Assembly: GCA_900547135.1 (NCBI GenBank)
Contig: URFJ01000002.1
Span: 1-51,544, forward strand
DNA length: 51,544 bases
Source of the DNA: an uncultured Eubacteriales bacterium
GTDB taxonomy: Bacteria > Bacillota > Clostridia > Christensenellales > CAG-138
Direction of reading: 5' to 3'
Made by a program: the position numbers and the translations under genes. Below, in pieces: positions 27,144 through 36,668 of the stretch (position 1 is its first letter; the number at the start of each line of letters is the position of its first letter). The notes beneath the pieces are model-generated. The model did no database searches and was not told the DNA's origin. It saw only the letters and a program-made list of their open reading frames with translations.

Positions 27144-27812
27144 ATGAGAATTCTTCTATGCGAGGACGACGCGGGAATAATCAAAAAGCTCAAGCTTACG
27201 CTTGCTCAGGAGGGCTATGACGTTATAGCGGTAAACAGACAGCGGGACGCTCTGGAGGCCGCCGAAAATGAATCCTATGACCTGGCGCTTTTAGACCTTA
27301 CATTCCCCGATGGAAGCGGATATCCCATATGCTCCGCCATAAAGAGGAGAGGGGATATTCCAGTGATCTTTCTAACAGCTGCTGATGATGAAATCAATGT
27401 CGTTACCGGCTTTGACGTTGGTGCGGACGATTATATTACTAAGCCCTTCAGGCCGCTTGAACTTGTATCGCGTATAAAAAATGCGCTGAGGCGTTACGGT
27501 AAATCCCAATCAGTATTTAACATAGGCTCTTTAAGGGTTGATACAATCAGCGGGGCGGTAACCCGCGATGGAGAAGAGATTATACTGTCTGCGCTTGAAT
27601 ACAGGCTACTGCTTATGTTTATAAACAACCGCGGGGCGGTGCTTACCAGGGAACAGCTCATGGGAAAGATATGGGATATGGCAGGCAACTATGCCAATGA
27701 CAATGCGCTTACCGTGTGCATAAAGCGTCTGCGCGACAAGATCGAGGACGATCCGCAGGACCCTAAAATAATACAGACTGTGCGTGGCCTAGGATACAGG
27801 ATGTTAAAATGA
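27144..27812 (+). CDS. OmpR/PhoB-type response regulator (BceR-like)
   Basis: 222 residues: a receiver domain with the acidic pair EDD near residue 7, phospho-acceptor Asp51 (LALLDLTFPDG), Thr in FLTAADD and Lys in TKPF, then a winged-helix DNA-binding domain ending TVRGLGYRMLK. The true ATG at 27144 follows GGAGGT; an upstream in-frame TTG is part of the leader. Its stop overlaps the kinase start (ATGA). Together with the downstream ABC genes it resembles Bce-type peptide-antibiotic detoxification modules, where the regulator induces the transporter. Confidence 0.9.
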   Translation: MRILLCEDDAGIIKKLKLTLAQEGYDVIAVNRQRDALEAAENESYDLALLDLTFPDGSGYPICSAIKRRGDIPVIFLTAADDEINVVTGFDVGADDYITKPFRPLELVSRIKNALRRYGKSQSVFNIGSLRVDTISGAVTRDGEEIILSALEYRLLLMFINNRGAVLTREQLMGKIWDMAGNYANDNALTVCIKRLRDKIEDDPQDPKIIQTVRGLGYRMLK

Positions 27813-28795
27813 TAAGAAATTCTGAGCTTAAGCATATTGCCCTGTTTTGTCTGACAGCCTCAGCTGCATTTTCGACCGTTGGCTTTTGCCTGTTTGGCAG
27901 TGCAGGCTGGCTCGTCCTTTTGGCCTGCGCCGTCTTTTCTGCATTCATATTCATAATATCTAGGTCAAGGCTTCGCTCCATTGCAAAACTCTCGGATCAG
28001 CTGTGCGGAATAATGCACGGCGGGACCGTGCTTGACATATCGGGGGAGGTAGAGGGCGACCTATCCATATTAAAAAGCGAAATATATAAGATGACGGTAA
28101 CGCTTCGCGAGCAAGCGGATCAGCTTACGACTGAAAAGCAGGCGCTGGCGGATTCGCTGTCCGATATATCGCATCAATTAAAGACCCCTCTTACATCGAT
28201 GATGATTACAGCGTCGCTTATGACCGGTGAAAAGGACGAGGCAACGCTGGGAGGGTATATTCGCGATATCGAGTCCCTTATTCAAGGCATGAGCTTTTTG
28301 GTTTCATCGCTTCTTAAGATCTCGCGCCTTGACGCGGGCATGGCTGGGCTTGTTTCCAGCAGGGCGCTGTTAAAGGATGTGGTAGAAAAGGCGTGCGCGC
28401 CGCTGTTTATTCCAATGGAATTGCGCGAGGTAAACCTAATCGTAGAAGGCGACCCTAAAGCCTCCTTTAAGGGCGACATCAACTGGATGGCCGAGGCAAT
28501 GACAAACGTGATAAAGAACTGTATGGAGCACACCCCACCAGGGGGAACGGTAACGGTTAACTATTTCGAGAACCCGCTCTACTCCCTTATAACCGTCTTT
28601 GACACTGGAGGGGGAATAAGCAGAGAGGATCTGCCCCATATATTCGACAGGTTTTACAGGGGTGAAAACGCAGCGGAAGGAAGCGTTGGCATAGGGCTGG
28701 CGCTTGCCAGGAGAATAGCGGAAGAGCACAACGGTACCCTGAGCGCCCATAATAGCGATAACGGAGCTGTGTTTGAGCTTAGGATATATAAATAA
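27809..28795 (+). CDS. Sensor histidine kinase, intramembrane-sensing type
   Basis: 328 residues. Two adjacent membrane helices (about 10-28 and 32-51) with almost no extracellular loop, a linker and coiled coil, the phospho-acceptor His122 in SDISHQLKTPLTS, and an HATPase domain with NVIKNCMEHT, DTGGGI and GVGIGLALA. Kinases of this shape in Bce-like systems sense through a partner ABC permease rather than a ligand-binding loop; the codirectional ABC genes that follow fit this. Overlaps the regulator gene by 4 bases. Confidence 0.88.
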   Translation: MIRNSELKHIALFCLTASAAFSTVGFCLFGSAGWLVLLACAVFSAFIFIISRSRLRSIAKLSDQLCGIMHGGTVLDISGEVEGDLSILKSEIYKMTVTLREQADQLTTEKQALADSLSDISHQLKTPLTSMMITASLMTGEKDEATLGGYIRDIESLIQGMSFLVSSLLKISRLDAGMAGLVSSRALLKDVVEKACAPLFIPMELREVNLIVEGDPKASFKGDINWMAEAMTNVIKNCMEHTPPGGTVTVNYFENPLYSLITVFDTGGGISREDLPHIFDRFYRGENAAEGSVGIGLALARRIAEEHNGTLSAHNSDNGAVFELRIYK

Positions 28796-28918
28796 AGCCG
28801 AAAGTGACATATTTGTAATTTTAAAGTCACCCAATAGTAAGAGACGCGGCTTATACTTAACTCCGTACAGAGCGTTATGTAAATGCGGAGCACTTTTTTT
28901 TGAAAGGAGAGCAAGGAT

Positions 28919-29602
28919 ATGGAGATATTGAGGGTGGAGCACCTGTCAAAGATTTATGGTACGGGCGAGAATGCCGTGAAGGCGTTGGACAATGTATCGT
29001 TTTCAGTGCATAAGGGGGATTTTGTAGCCATTACCGGTCCATCCGGTTCGGGGAAGTCGACGTTATTGCATATACTTGGCGGCGTTGACGAGCCGACGGC
29101 AGGAAAGGTATACGTCGACGGCAAGGATGTATATTCGCAAAACTCCGAGCAGCTGGCCGTATTCAGGCGCAGGCAGGTGGGGCTTATATATCAGTTCTAC
29201 AACCTTATACCTGTACTTGACGTAAGGGAGAATATTACACTGCCACTGCTCCTGGATGGGCGTAAGGTAAACGCCGGGTACTATAACGAACTTCTTAATA
29301 CCCTTGATTTAAAGGAGCGGGAGAAGCATCTTCCCAACCAGTTATCTGGCGGGCAGCAGCAGAGGGTATCAATAGGCAGGGCGCTTATCAATACGCCGGC
29401 GATTATGCTTGCGGACGAGCCGACCGGCAACCTGGACAGCAAGAACAGCAGGGAAATAATCGACCTTCTCAGGCTTTCCAACAAGAAATACGACCAAACC
29501 CTTATCATAATTACGCATGATGAGAACATCGCGCTGCAGGCCGACAGGATTATCACGATAGAGGACGGCCAGATCTCAAGGGATGAGGTAATACGCAAAT
29601 GA
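28919..29602 (+). CDS. ABC transporter ATP-binding protein (LolD/MacB/BceA type)
   Basis: 227 residues with Walker A (GPSGSGKST), Q-loop (YQFYNLIPVL), signature (LSGGQQQR), Walker B (IMLADEPTGNLD) and switch His (ITHDE). It is the nucleotide-binding partner of the FtsX-type permease downstream. About 120 bases separate it from the kinase, with an AAAGGAGAG ribosome site. Confidence 0.93.
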   Translation: MEILRVEHLSKIYGTGENAVKALDNVSFSVHKGDFVAITGPSGSGKSTLLHILGGVDEPTAGKVYVDGKDVYSQNSEQLAVFRRRQVGLIYQFYNLIPVLDVRENITLPLLLDGRKVNAGYYNELLNTLDLKEREKHLPNQLSGGQQQRVSIGRALINTPAIMLADEPTGNLDSKNSREIIDLLRLSNKKYDQTLIIITHDENIALQADRIITIEDGQISRDEVIRK

Positions 29603-29681
29603 GAACGTTGAACAACGTTAATATAAGCGTGTATAGCATGTTATATAAAAACCGTTTGGTTACGGCAGGGAGGTGACGACT

Positions 29682-32321
29682 GTGAGCATAATGCATTCGG
29701 TAACCATGAGGCAGATGAAGCTTAATAAGCGCAGGACCATTGTAACTATCATGGGCGTAATCATATCGGTGGCAATGATCACCGCCGTTACAACATTTGC
29801 CGCTACGTTAATGGATTACCTTGGACAAAATGTAATAATGTCCTCTGGAGAATGGTACGGTTGCTATAAAGAGGTACCTGCAGAAAAGGTGCAGGATATT
29901 TCGGATGCGCAATGCGTTGATGAAAGCTTTCTTATAGAATCTTTAGGCTATTCCAGGCTTGAGGGAGGGAAAAACGAGGATAAGCCATACCTGTATTATG
30001 TGGCGCTTGACGATACCGCAATGGAAAGGATGAGGATTGAATCAAAGCTGATTGAGGGCAGGCTTCCGGCTAATGGCAATGAAATAGTAATACCAGACCA
30101 TATCAGAACAAACGCTGGCATAGAGTACAAGATTGGCGATGTTATTGAGGCTGATATAGGTGAACGGATTATAAATACAGGGCTTGAAACTATTGTAACC
30201 AAAAGTCAGTCTTATAGCTACAGGCTGTTTGACTATAGCGGCGCTGAAGCAGATGTAAACGTAACGGAGGAGCTTTCCCCAAAACAGCATAGAAGTTTTA
30301 CGATCGTAGGCATAATGATGCGGCCAGATTGGGAGGATTACAGATCACCGGGATATACGTCTATTACAGTATATGAAGGCAATGCCAAGTCCGCCGATAT
30401 TTATATCCTAAAGGATAATCCCATGCCGTCGCTGTATAACGATATGGTAGCACTTGCTAAAAGCGGGGGCGTGCAGCTTGAGGTGAATGACGACCTGCTT
30501 ATGTGTAAAGGTATCTTACCGCTTTCTGCCATAAGTATAACGCTGTACAGCGTGGTGCTGATAGTGGTATTGATAATCATGGCGGGAGCTGTCAGCATGA
30601 TACGGAACGCTTTCTATATCTCAATGGGTGAAAGACGAAAGTATATGGGCGTTATGTCTGGAGTGGGCGCAACCGCAAAGCAAAAGCGCATGGGAGTTTA
30701 CGCGGAGGCAGCCGTTATAGGATCAATCGGAATACCTCTTGGAATTTTAGCCGGCATAGGCGGTATGGCTATAACCTTTGCCCTGCTTAACCCCACCATA
30801 GCTGATCTTTCGACATACGGGCTTGGGTTTAAAACAACGGTTTCCTTGATATCGGTGGTGGCCGCCGTTGTGTTCTCAGCGGTCACGATATATATATCCG
30901 CGCTTGTTCCGGCGATAAAGAGCGGGAGGATAAGCCCAATGGCAGCGATACGCCAAAGCGATGATGTAAGAATCAGGAGGCGCAGTATCAGGACCTTTGG
31001 CATTACGAGAAAACTGTTTGGTTTTGAAGCTGAACTTTCATTAAAAAACATCAAAAGAAACCCTAAAAGCTACAGAACTACCGTTAGCGCCTTGGCGGTC
31101 AGCGTAATACTGTTTCTTACAGTTGTGTATTTTATGGGACAGTTCATGGACGTAGGCGCCTTAAAGGGAGCCGGCGTAGAAATGTCGGATATGCAGATTG
31201 GATACAGTTTCAATGAAGATGAAGGTGCAGCATATGAGGATATGCAGATAGCAGATAAAATTTCATCGCTAAGCGGTATTTCGGGAGCGGAGACCGTTAT
31301 ACACAGCAACAGCTTAATCAGCGGGGCTGCTGACAAGGAATTATTCACTGATAAATTCAGTGAAATGAGAAAGCAATATGACAATGAGGATATAGATATT
31401 AACGGCATTCGCATTTTGGCTGTGGATGATAATACCCTATCGAGGCTGGCGAATGATTCGGGGACGAGTTTAGAACAGTTAAAGTCGGAAATGGGCTGCA
31501 TAGTCCTGAATAACATGAACATACTGGACTATTCCGAGGCCGGCGATATGCGAGTTGATAACATACAGGTATTCAGGCAGCTGGCGGTTGGCTCAAGCAT
31601 ATCGGTAAAAAAAACCCAAGGAACGGAAGAGCTTAAGATAATCGGCCTTTCCAGCGCAAAACCTCAGTTTGTGGGACCGTATCAGACTGGAGTCAGCTAC
31701 ACCGTTGCAATCTCAGTTGACACTTTAAAGGAACTGCTGGGGGGAAAATTAGGGTCCGATTCCTATTGCAGAATATACATAAAGCTTGAGGATGAAAAGC
31801 ACTATGAATCCGTGTTATCATCTACAAATGAATTGAAAAAGCAGTTCAGCACCGACGCGGATGCGATGATATACGATAACATAGCAAACGCCCGTGAGGC
31901 CAGGCAGCTGTCAATGGTGGTTTCTGTATTCGGAATAGGCTTTGTAACGCTAATATCGCTTGTTGGCGTTACAAATATAATCAATACGGTGTCTACGGGA
32001 ATAGATCTGAGAACGAGGGAATTCGCGATGCTTAAGTCGGTCGGAATAACGCCTAAGGGTTTCAATAAGATGATAAGGTTCGAGAGCCTGTTCTACGGGC
32101 TAAAGGCCCTTATGTGGGGATTACCGATAAGCATGATCTTAATGCTGCTGTTAAACACGGAAATGGGAATGACATTCTCCTTCGCTTTCAGGTTACCGTT
32201 GCTTGAAATGGCGCTAGTGAGCGGGGGAATATTTGTGGTAACGGGAATAACAATGCTGTATGCGACGGGTAAGGTTAAAAGGCAGAATATTATGGATGGC
32301 TTAAGAAGCGACAATATATAA
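29682..32321 (+). CDS. FtsX-type ABC transporter permease
   Basis: About 879 residues. An N-terminal membrane helix near residue 25-45, an extracellular MacB-like domain, three helices of a first FtsX domain (about 290-425), then a second unit with another N-terminal helix, extracellular region and a C-terminal FtsX domain (about 745-870). This duplicated layout fits lipid/peptide-removing (mechanotransmission) transporters rather than solute importers. The start is probably the GTG at 29682, well spaced from GGGAGGTGA; the GTG at 29673 lies inside that site. Substrate is unknown; antimicrobial peptide or antibiotic resistance is the usual role with such two-component neighbours. Confidence 0.85.
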   Translation: MSIMHSVTMRQMKLNKRRTIVTIMGVIISVAMITAVTTFAATLMDYLGQNVIMSSGEWYGCYKEVPAEKVQDISDAQCVDESFLIESLGYSRLEGGKNEDKPYLYYVALDDTAMERMRIESKLIEGRLPANGNEIVIPDHIRTNAGIEYKIGDVIEADIGERIINTGLETIVTKSQSYSYRLFDYSGAEADVNVTEELSPKQHRSFTIVGIMMRPDWEDYRSPGYTSITVYEGNAKSADIYILKDNPMPSLYNDMVALAKSGGVQLEVNDDLLMCKGILPLSAISITLYSVVLIVVLIIMAGAVSMIRNAFYISMGERRKYMGVMSGVGATAKQKRMGVYAEAAVIGSIGIPLGILAGIGGMAITFALLNPTIADLSTYGLGFKTTVSLISVVAAVVFSAVTIYISALVPAIKSGRISPMAAIRQSDDVRIRRRSIRTFGITRKLFGFEAELSLKNIKRNPKSYRTTVSALAVSVILFLTVVYFMGQFMDVGALKGAGVEMSDMQIGYSFNEDEGAAYEDMQIADKISSLSGISGAETVIHSNSLISGAADKELFTDKFSEMRKQYDNEDIDINGIRILAVDDNTLSRLANDSGTSLEQLKSEMGCIVLNNMNILDYSEAGDMRVDNIQVFRQLAVGSSISVKKTQGTEELKIIGLSSAKPQFVGPYQTGVSYTVAISVDTLKELLGGKLGSDSYCRIYIKLEDEKHYESVLSSTNELKKQFSTDADAMIYDNIANAREARQLSMVVSVFGIGFVTLISLVGVTNIINTVSTGIDLRTREFAMLKSVGITPKGFNKMIRFESLFYGLKALMWGLPISMILMLLLNTEMGMTFSFAFRLPLLEMALVSGGIFVVTGITMLYATGKVKRQNIMDGLRSDNI

Positions 32322-32386
32322 AAACGTTCCATAAATCGCGATTCTTATAAAGCAACCAGCCGTGTGGCTAACATGCGGGCATAAAA

Positions 32387-32417
32387 AGCTATTGGGGGAA
32401 GCTATCCCCCAATAGCT
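32387..32417 (+). terminator. Strong hairpin after the ABC permease
   Basis: A perfect 13-bp stem (AGCTATTGGGGGA and its complement) with a 5-base loop. The T-run is clear on the minus strand and weak on the plus strand, so it may act in both directions. A second hairpin (AAACCCCT/AGGGGTTT, 32479-32508) lies downstream; the rest up to 32719 holds no gene that I can see. Confidence 0.65.
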
Positions 32418-32719
32418 GATTTAAACATGAGCGGTTCAATAAACGCCGCTTTTTCACTTTTAGATTCTCCCTTTTATTAAACCCCTGTGTCAATCAATGA
32501 AGGGGTTTATAATACCTAATAATTATAGCATAACAGTTTATATTTTCGGCATAAGACGACGTTAAATTAATAAATATGGGTTAAATAGGATTAGCGGTAG
32601 GACAGGCCGGCATAGTGATATACGGACTGAATTTGCAGCTTAAATTTATGTTTTGGACGTTAGTTTATTTAACATAATTGTATCGAGTATTGTAAACTCT
32701 AAAGCTGGAGGGATAAAGC

Positions 32720-33853
32720 ATGAGCGTTGAACTGAGGGCCTTTTTGAGGCTGCTGTTAAGGGCATTGATCGTCCTTATAGCGGTCTTAATAACTATATGG
32801 GCCGGTCCCGCAGTATGGCTGGCGCTTTCACCGTTTATAATAGCGTTTTTTATTGCCCATCTTCTACAAAAGCCGATAACTCTTTTTACGTCGCGGCTTA
32901 GGATGCACAGAACCGCAGCAAGCATAATATGGACCTTTATGTTCTATATTGCTGTTGCGGCGGCCGTATACTTAATTGTGCACACAAGCATAAGCCAGCT
33001 CTTGCAAGCCGCCAATAACTATCAGCACCTGATAACCGGAATTATAGGGATGCTTGAAAGCGCCACTGATTGGGTATTAGGATTCATAAACAATATGGAT
33101 CCAGGGCTGCAGGAGACGCTCAACAGCGCTTTTACCTCCGTATCCACATGGCTTACAAATGTGATTTCGGAGACAGCGTCAGGAATAATAAAATCTACCG
33201 TAGACTTTGCCTCTCACCTGCCAACCGCGTTTATCTATGCCAACTTTCTCATATTCGGAACATACTTTATAGCAAAGGATTATGGCCGCATTCGTAAACG
33301 GATCAATGATATGTTCGCCGTTAACACGAACGAAAGGGTACGCCTCACCCTGACAAGCCTGAGAAAGGGCGTTTTTGGCTACCTGAAGGTTGAAACCATC
33401 TACGCGCTTATGGTATTCGTAATCTCGTCTGCCGTATTGTCTATATATGGGCAGGAATACTCCCTGATTATTGCCTTCATCCTGGCTGTGCTTGAGTTCC
33501 TTCCCCTTTTCGCCAATGGAACGCTCTTGATTCCATGGTCAATAGTATGCTTTTTAATAGGAGACATATCGCGGGGCATAATGCTTGCGGTTTTATATCT
33601 TGTTCAGATGTCCATAAGGCGCTTTACCGAGCCAAAGCTGCTCAGCAGTAACATGGGATTAACCCCTATTGCGTCCCTAATAGGAATGTATGCTGGAACA
33701 AGGCTTTACGGTGTACTGGGATTGATATTTGGCCCTATAGCTATACTTGTTCTCATAAATATCTATAGGGCAAACGCCTTTGAAGGAATGACGGCGGACG
33801 CAAAGTGCGTCTTTAAGGGAATAAGCAGATGGCTTAAACGCAGGGATTGTTAA
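32720..33853 (+). CDS. ytvI: AI-2E-family permease, sporulation protein YtvI-like
   Basis: 377 residues with about seven to eight membrane helices and the AI-2E (PerM) family pattern: a central extracellular helical region (about 90-150), FGTYFIAKDYGRIRK, LEFLPLFANGTLLIPW and the C-terminal EPKLLSSNMGLTPI..LIGMYAGTRLYGVLGLIFGP. Length and motifs fit YtvI, a membrane protein of sporulating Firmicutes that is under mother-cell control in Bacillus; its exact function is not established. Alone between terminators, with GGAGGG before the ATG. Confidence 0.75.
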   Translation: MSVELRAFLRLLLRALIVLIAVLITIWAGPAVWLALSPFIIAFFIAHLLQKPITLFTSRLRMHRTAASIIWTFMFYIAVAAAVYLIVHTSISQLLQAANNYQHLITGIIGMLESATDWVLGFINNMDPGLQETLNSAFTSVSTWLTNVISETASGIIKSTVDFASHLPTAFIYANFLIFGTYFIAKDYGRIRKRINDMFAVNTNERVRLTLTSLRKGVFGYLKVETIYALMVFVISSAVLSIYGQEYSLIIAFILAVLEFLPLFANGTLLIPWSIVCFLIGDISRGIMLAVLYLVQMSIRRFTEPKLLSSNMGLTPIASLIGMYAGTRLYGVLGLIFGPIAILVLINIYRANAFEGMTADAKCVFKGISRWLKRRDC

Positions 33854-33952
33854 TAGATAGCTGCTGCCATATTGTTCTGGCATTTAAAGAAGGGCGATGC
33901 ACGCACATGAAGGGTTTTTATGTTCGGATAAATATTAGATAATTTAAAATAC

Positions 33953-33981
33953 AAAAGCAGGCCGTATTATGGCCTGCTTTT
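33953..33981 (-). terminator. Bidirectional intrinsic terminator
   Basis: AAAAGCAGGCC/GGCCTGCTTTT stem with a 7-base loop; T-runs on both strands. It separates convergent ytvI and the cohesin-domain gene. Confidence 0.9.
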
Positions 33982-33998
33982 AATATCATATCCTGGAA

Positions 33999-35057
33999 TT
34001 ACTTGGATCTTTTGCGCAATACTACCGTGCCTGCGCCGACGGTGATCATTCCGATAGCCAGTGCTATAGCTGAGACAGCGCCTGCCTTCGGCGGGTCGGG
34101 ATCTTCAACGGGAGGAGTGGGCTCTGATCCGGTCTTAGCGAACTCAACCTTTACGTCGATATCAGCATCAACGCCTTGAAGTACCAGTATAAATCCTTCA
34201 ATAAGGTCTGAATCTTCGCACTCAAGATCATCGAAATCAACAGCTTCGCCATTTATGGTTATAGCTGAGATTACATATGATTCATTAGGTACAATTTCTA
34301 TTGAAGCATCTTCACCAGCTACAACCGTCTGGGTTTCGGGGGATACGGTTCCGCCTTCGCCAGCTTCAGCCGTTACGGTGAACGTCTCAACGCCCTCTAC
34401 TAAATAGTGGGCAGTGATGACCGTGTTCTCGGTTATGTTGGTATAGTCACCTTCCCAACCTATAAAGTTATATCCCTCATGAACGGGAGGCTCGGGCGGA
34501 ACGGCGTCCATGCCCTCTTCAACGGACTGAGTTTCAATGATTTCTTCGGTGAGTCCGTCGACAAAGGTTACTTCATACATAACTACTTGGGGCGCCGTTA
34601 TAGCTCCGTTAGTAGGAATGACTGTACTGGCGTCAACGTCAATGGTGCGCTCGTCGATGATCGTGGCCGCGCTGCCAACTTCCAAAACCGTAATCGGAGT
34701 GGTTTCGCTGAAGTTTTCGCTTACGTCAAACTTGAGACAGAAAGCGGTTTCCGTGCCATAATTACCTTCATGATGCATTACAGCAATACGGAGCAGGCCA
34801 GGTACACCATCGTTTACAGTGACCATTGCGTCGGCCTCATATCCCGCATAGGTAAGCACCTCGGGATCATATCCAATTCTAACCTCGATAGCGGCGAGAT
34901 TCGGCATGGTGAAAGGGACCAGAACGCCTGTTTCTCCAGCTTCGGCTTCAACTGTGCCTACCACAAACGTATAGGTCTGCGGTTCTGTTGCCTGCGTCAG
35001 CGAAAATGCGCCGAAAGCCAGCACCAGTGATAAAACGATTGCAAGTGTTCTCTTCAT
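33999..35057 (-). CDS. Secreted, membrane-anchored cohesin-domain protein
   Basis: 352 residues. The start at 35057 is fixed by GGAGGAG and a signal peptide (MKRTLAIVLSLVLAFGAF...TQA). The mature part begins with a cohesin-like beta domain (about 25-165: VEAEAGETGVLVPF, VRIGYDPEVLTYAGYE), followed by an InlB-type B-repeat (EVTFVDG to GWEGDYTNI) and a second bacterial repeat (EGGTVSPETQTVVAGE). A Pro/Glu/Asp spacer leads to one C-terminal membrane helix and the tail RKRSK. The PPKAG just before the helix sits where PKTG-like sorting signals occur but lacks the Thr, so it may simply stay in the membrane. No dockerin is seen in the window. Confidence 0.75.
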   Translation of the reverse strand: MKRTLAIVLSLVLAFGAFSLTQATEPQTYTFVVGTVEAEAGETGVLVPFTMPNLAAIEVRIGYDPEVLTYAGYEADAMVTVNDGVPGLLRIAVMHHEGNYGTETAFCLKFDVSENFSETTPITVLEVGSAATIIDERTIDVDASTVIPTNGAITAPQVVMYEVTFVDGLTEEIIETQSVEEGMDAVPPEPPVHEGYNFIGWEGDYTNITENTVITAHYLVEGVETFTVTAEAGEGGTVSPETQTVVAGEDASIEIVPNESYVISAITINGEAVDFDDLECEDSDLIEGFILVLQGVDADIDVKVEFAKTGSEPTPPVEDPDPPKAGAVSAIALAIGMITVGAGTVVLRKRSK

Positions 35058-35195
35058 GTTCTCCTCCTTGAAGTTATCATATTGTGGATACATGCATGGA
35101 GATAATCCAAGGCCGCCTAATCGTCCATAGTACAGCATGGCCACCATAAGGGCGATAAGTCTATCAAAAACAGCACACATCCATGTTTCAGCTAA

Positions 35196-35224
35196 ATTAT
35201 ATCATTGTATCAGCGCTATTACAA
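35196..35224 (-). promoter_or_regulatory. Promoter of the cohesin-domain gene
   Basis: TTGTAA (35219-35224), 17 bases, TATAAT (35196-35201) on the minus strand, giving a leader of about 130 bases. Confidence 0.55.
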
Positions 35225-35367
35225 GGTAAAATAGCAGAAAATTAATGAACATAAATTTAAATTTATCTTTAACGGAATGCCTGTAGCGATTAAAATCGAC
35301 CTTATATTCTATGAGCCGATATTGTTTAAACGCGGTTTTTGCTTTATATCATTAACCTAGCGCCAAA

Positions 35368-36054
35368 TTAGTGCTGAAATACAAATATTGATATGGTAAT
35401 TATGTTACAATTATCTGAAATATTGGAGTATGCTTCCATGATAAACGGACCGTATGCCGAGTCGCGGCGCTTTTGATCGTCAATGGTTTCGCCGGCAGTG
35501 TGCCACATCGTCAGCGCGCCTGCGTAATTAAGCCTTGCTTTTATGCAAAACGCCTGTGACAGTGCGATATATGTATCTTTAAGCCATAAAAGATAAGAAT
35601 TGTACAGCTCAATCTCATGCTCGTATAAATCCATGAGGATAAGGGATTCTTCCGCAGGCTTTTCAGGTTTAGGGGCAATGCGCGCGATAAGGGTAAAGGA
35701 TTCTGCAAGGCCGGTTTGGCCTACTGAGATTATAAGGTCGGTCCCGCCAATGGGAGAGTCCGCAAAACCGTATTTATGCACGTTCCCGCTCTTGCTGATA
35801 ATGACAGGCGTTGTTTTTAAACCGTACAATTCAGCGTTTTCTAAAAAGGCGTCAATGGAAATACAGTTTTCAAATATAATTAAATCTATCGGTGACTGCG
35901 TTTGATACGGGGAGGCGTTTGCAGCGGGTGAGGCGGTAATTTCAAATGATGTAGAAACGTCTCCGATAATGAAAAGTAACGAACAAAACGCGAGAAGCAC
36001 AGCCACCGCTATTATACTCATCCAGGCAGTTGCGGATTTGTTTTTGCTGTCCAT
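35368..36054 (-). CDS. Membrane-anchored protein of unknown function
   Basis: 228 residues with one N-terminal membrane helix (about 10-31) followed by an Ala/Ser/Thr/Pro-rich spacer and an extracytoplasmic domain. Recognisable stretches are a beta part (TPVIISKSGNVHKYGF, GGTDLIISVGQTGLAESF) and a helical C-terminal part (ESLILMDLYEHEIELYNSYLLWLKD). I do not recognise the family. It stands alone on the minus strand between the cohesin gene and the IS remnant; no clear promoter or terminator was assigned. Confidence 0.6.
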   Translation of the reverse strand: MDSKNKSATAWMSIIAVAVLLAFCSLLFIIGDVSTSFEITASPAANASPYQTQSPIDLIIFENCISIDAFLENAELYGLKTTPVIISKSGNVHKYGFADSPIGGTDLIISVGQTGLAESFTLIARIAPKPEKPAEESLILMDLYEHEIELYNSYLLWLKDTYIALSQAFCIKARLNYAGALTMWHTAGETIDDQKRRDSAYGPFIMEAYSNISDNCNIITISIFVFQH

Positions 36055-36142
36055 TATAATACTCCACTATAAAATTGTATAACTATTCTATCATAAGATC
36101 GTTCAATTTACAATAATACCCTAATAGGCAAAGCGGGCAGTA

Positions 36143-36660
36143 CTGTACAGCGGAAATAAAAAGTATAAGGGATTGGCACAAATCGGTTATTGTGAGTTCG
36201 CTAAAAGGCAAAAGCTGAAAAAAAGTACAAATCCCTCATTGAGACTGTAACACAAAATACGAAGTACAAGCAATCCCTAGTGTGCTATGCCAAAAAATTT
36301 GGCGTGGCACGCGCCTCGCGCAAATACAACCGCGCTCGTTCAACTATTTATTCCTGGCTTTCCAGATACGATGGACCATTGAATCGCTGACCGACCATTC
36401 CAGACGTCCCTTGTCCCATCCGAATCAGCAACCCAGGCTGAGGCCCATTCAGGACATGCGGCGAAGGAATCCGAAGATGGGCCTAATCGACCTTTGGTGC
36501 AGGCTTCGTGACAGAGGCTATAGCCGTTGCCCGGAAAGCCTGTATCGGGTAACTCAAACGCACCGGCATATACTCCGAAGCCTTATCAGCAGAAGACCTA
36601 TCCCGGCGGGCGCGTTCAAGTTGACATAAAAGTAGTTCAGCGCGCCTGCTGTGTGGATAC
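36143..36660 (+). mobile_element. Truncated IS481-type remnant, second copy
   Basis: Closely related to the copy at 13532-14512 but in the opposite orientation. Both share GGATTGGCACAAATCGG, the HTH region (DHSRRPLSHPNQ, RRNPKMGLIDLWCRLRDRGYSR) and ACCVD. Only the N-terminal third of the transposase remains; homology stops just after ACCVD, 9 bases from the end of hflX. Frame breaks are present, so it is inactive. Confidence 0.8.
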
Positions 36661-36668
36661 CCCATAAG

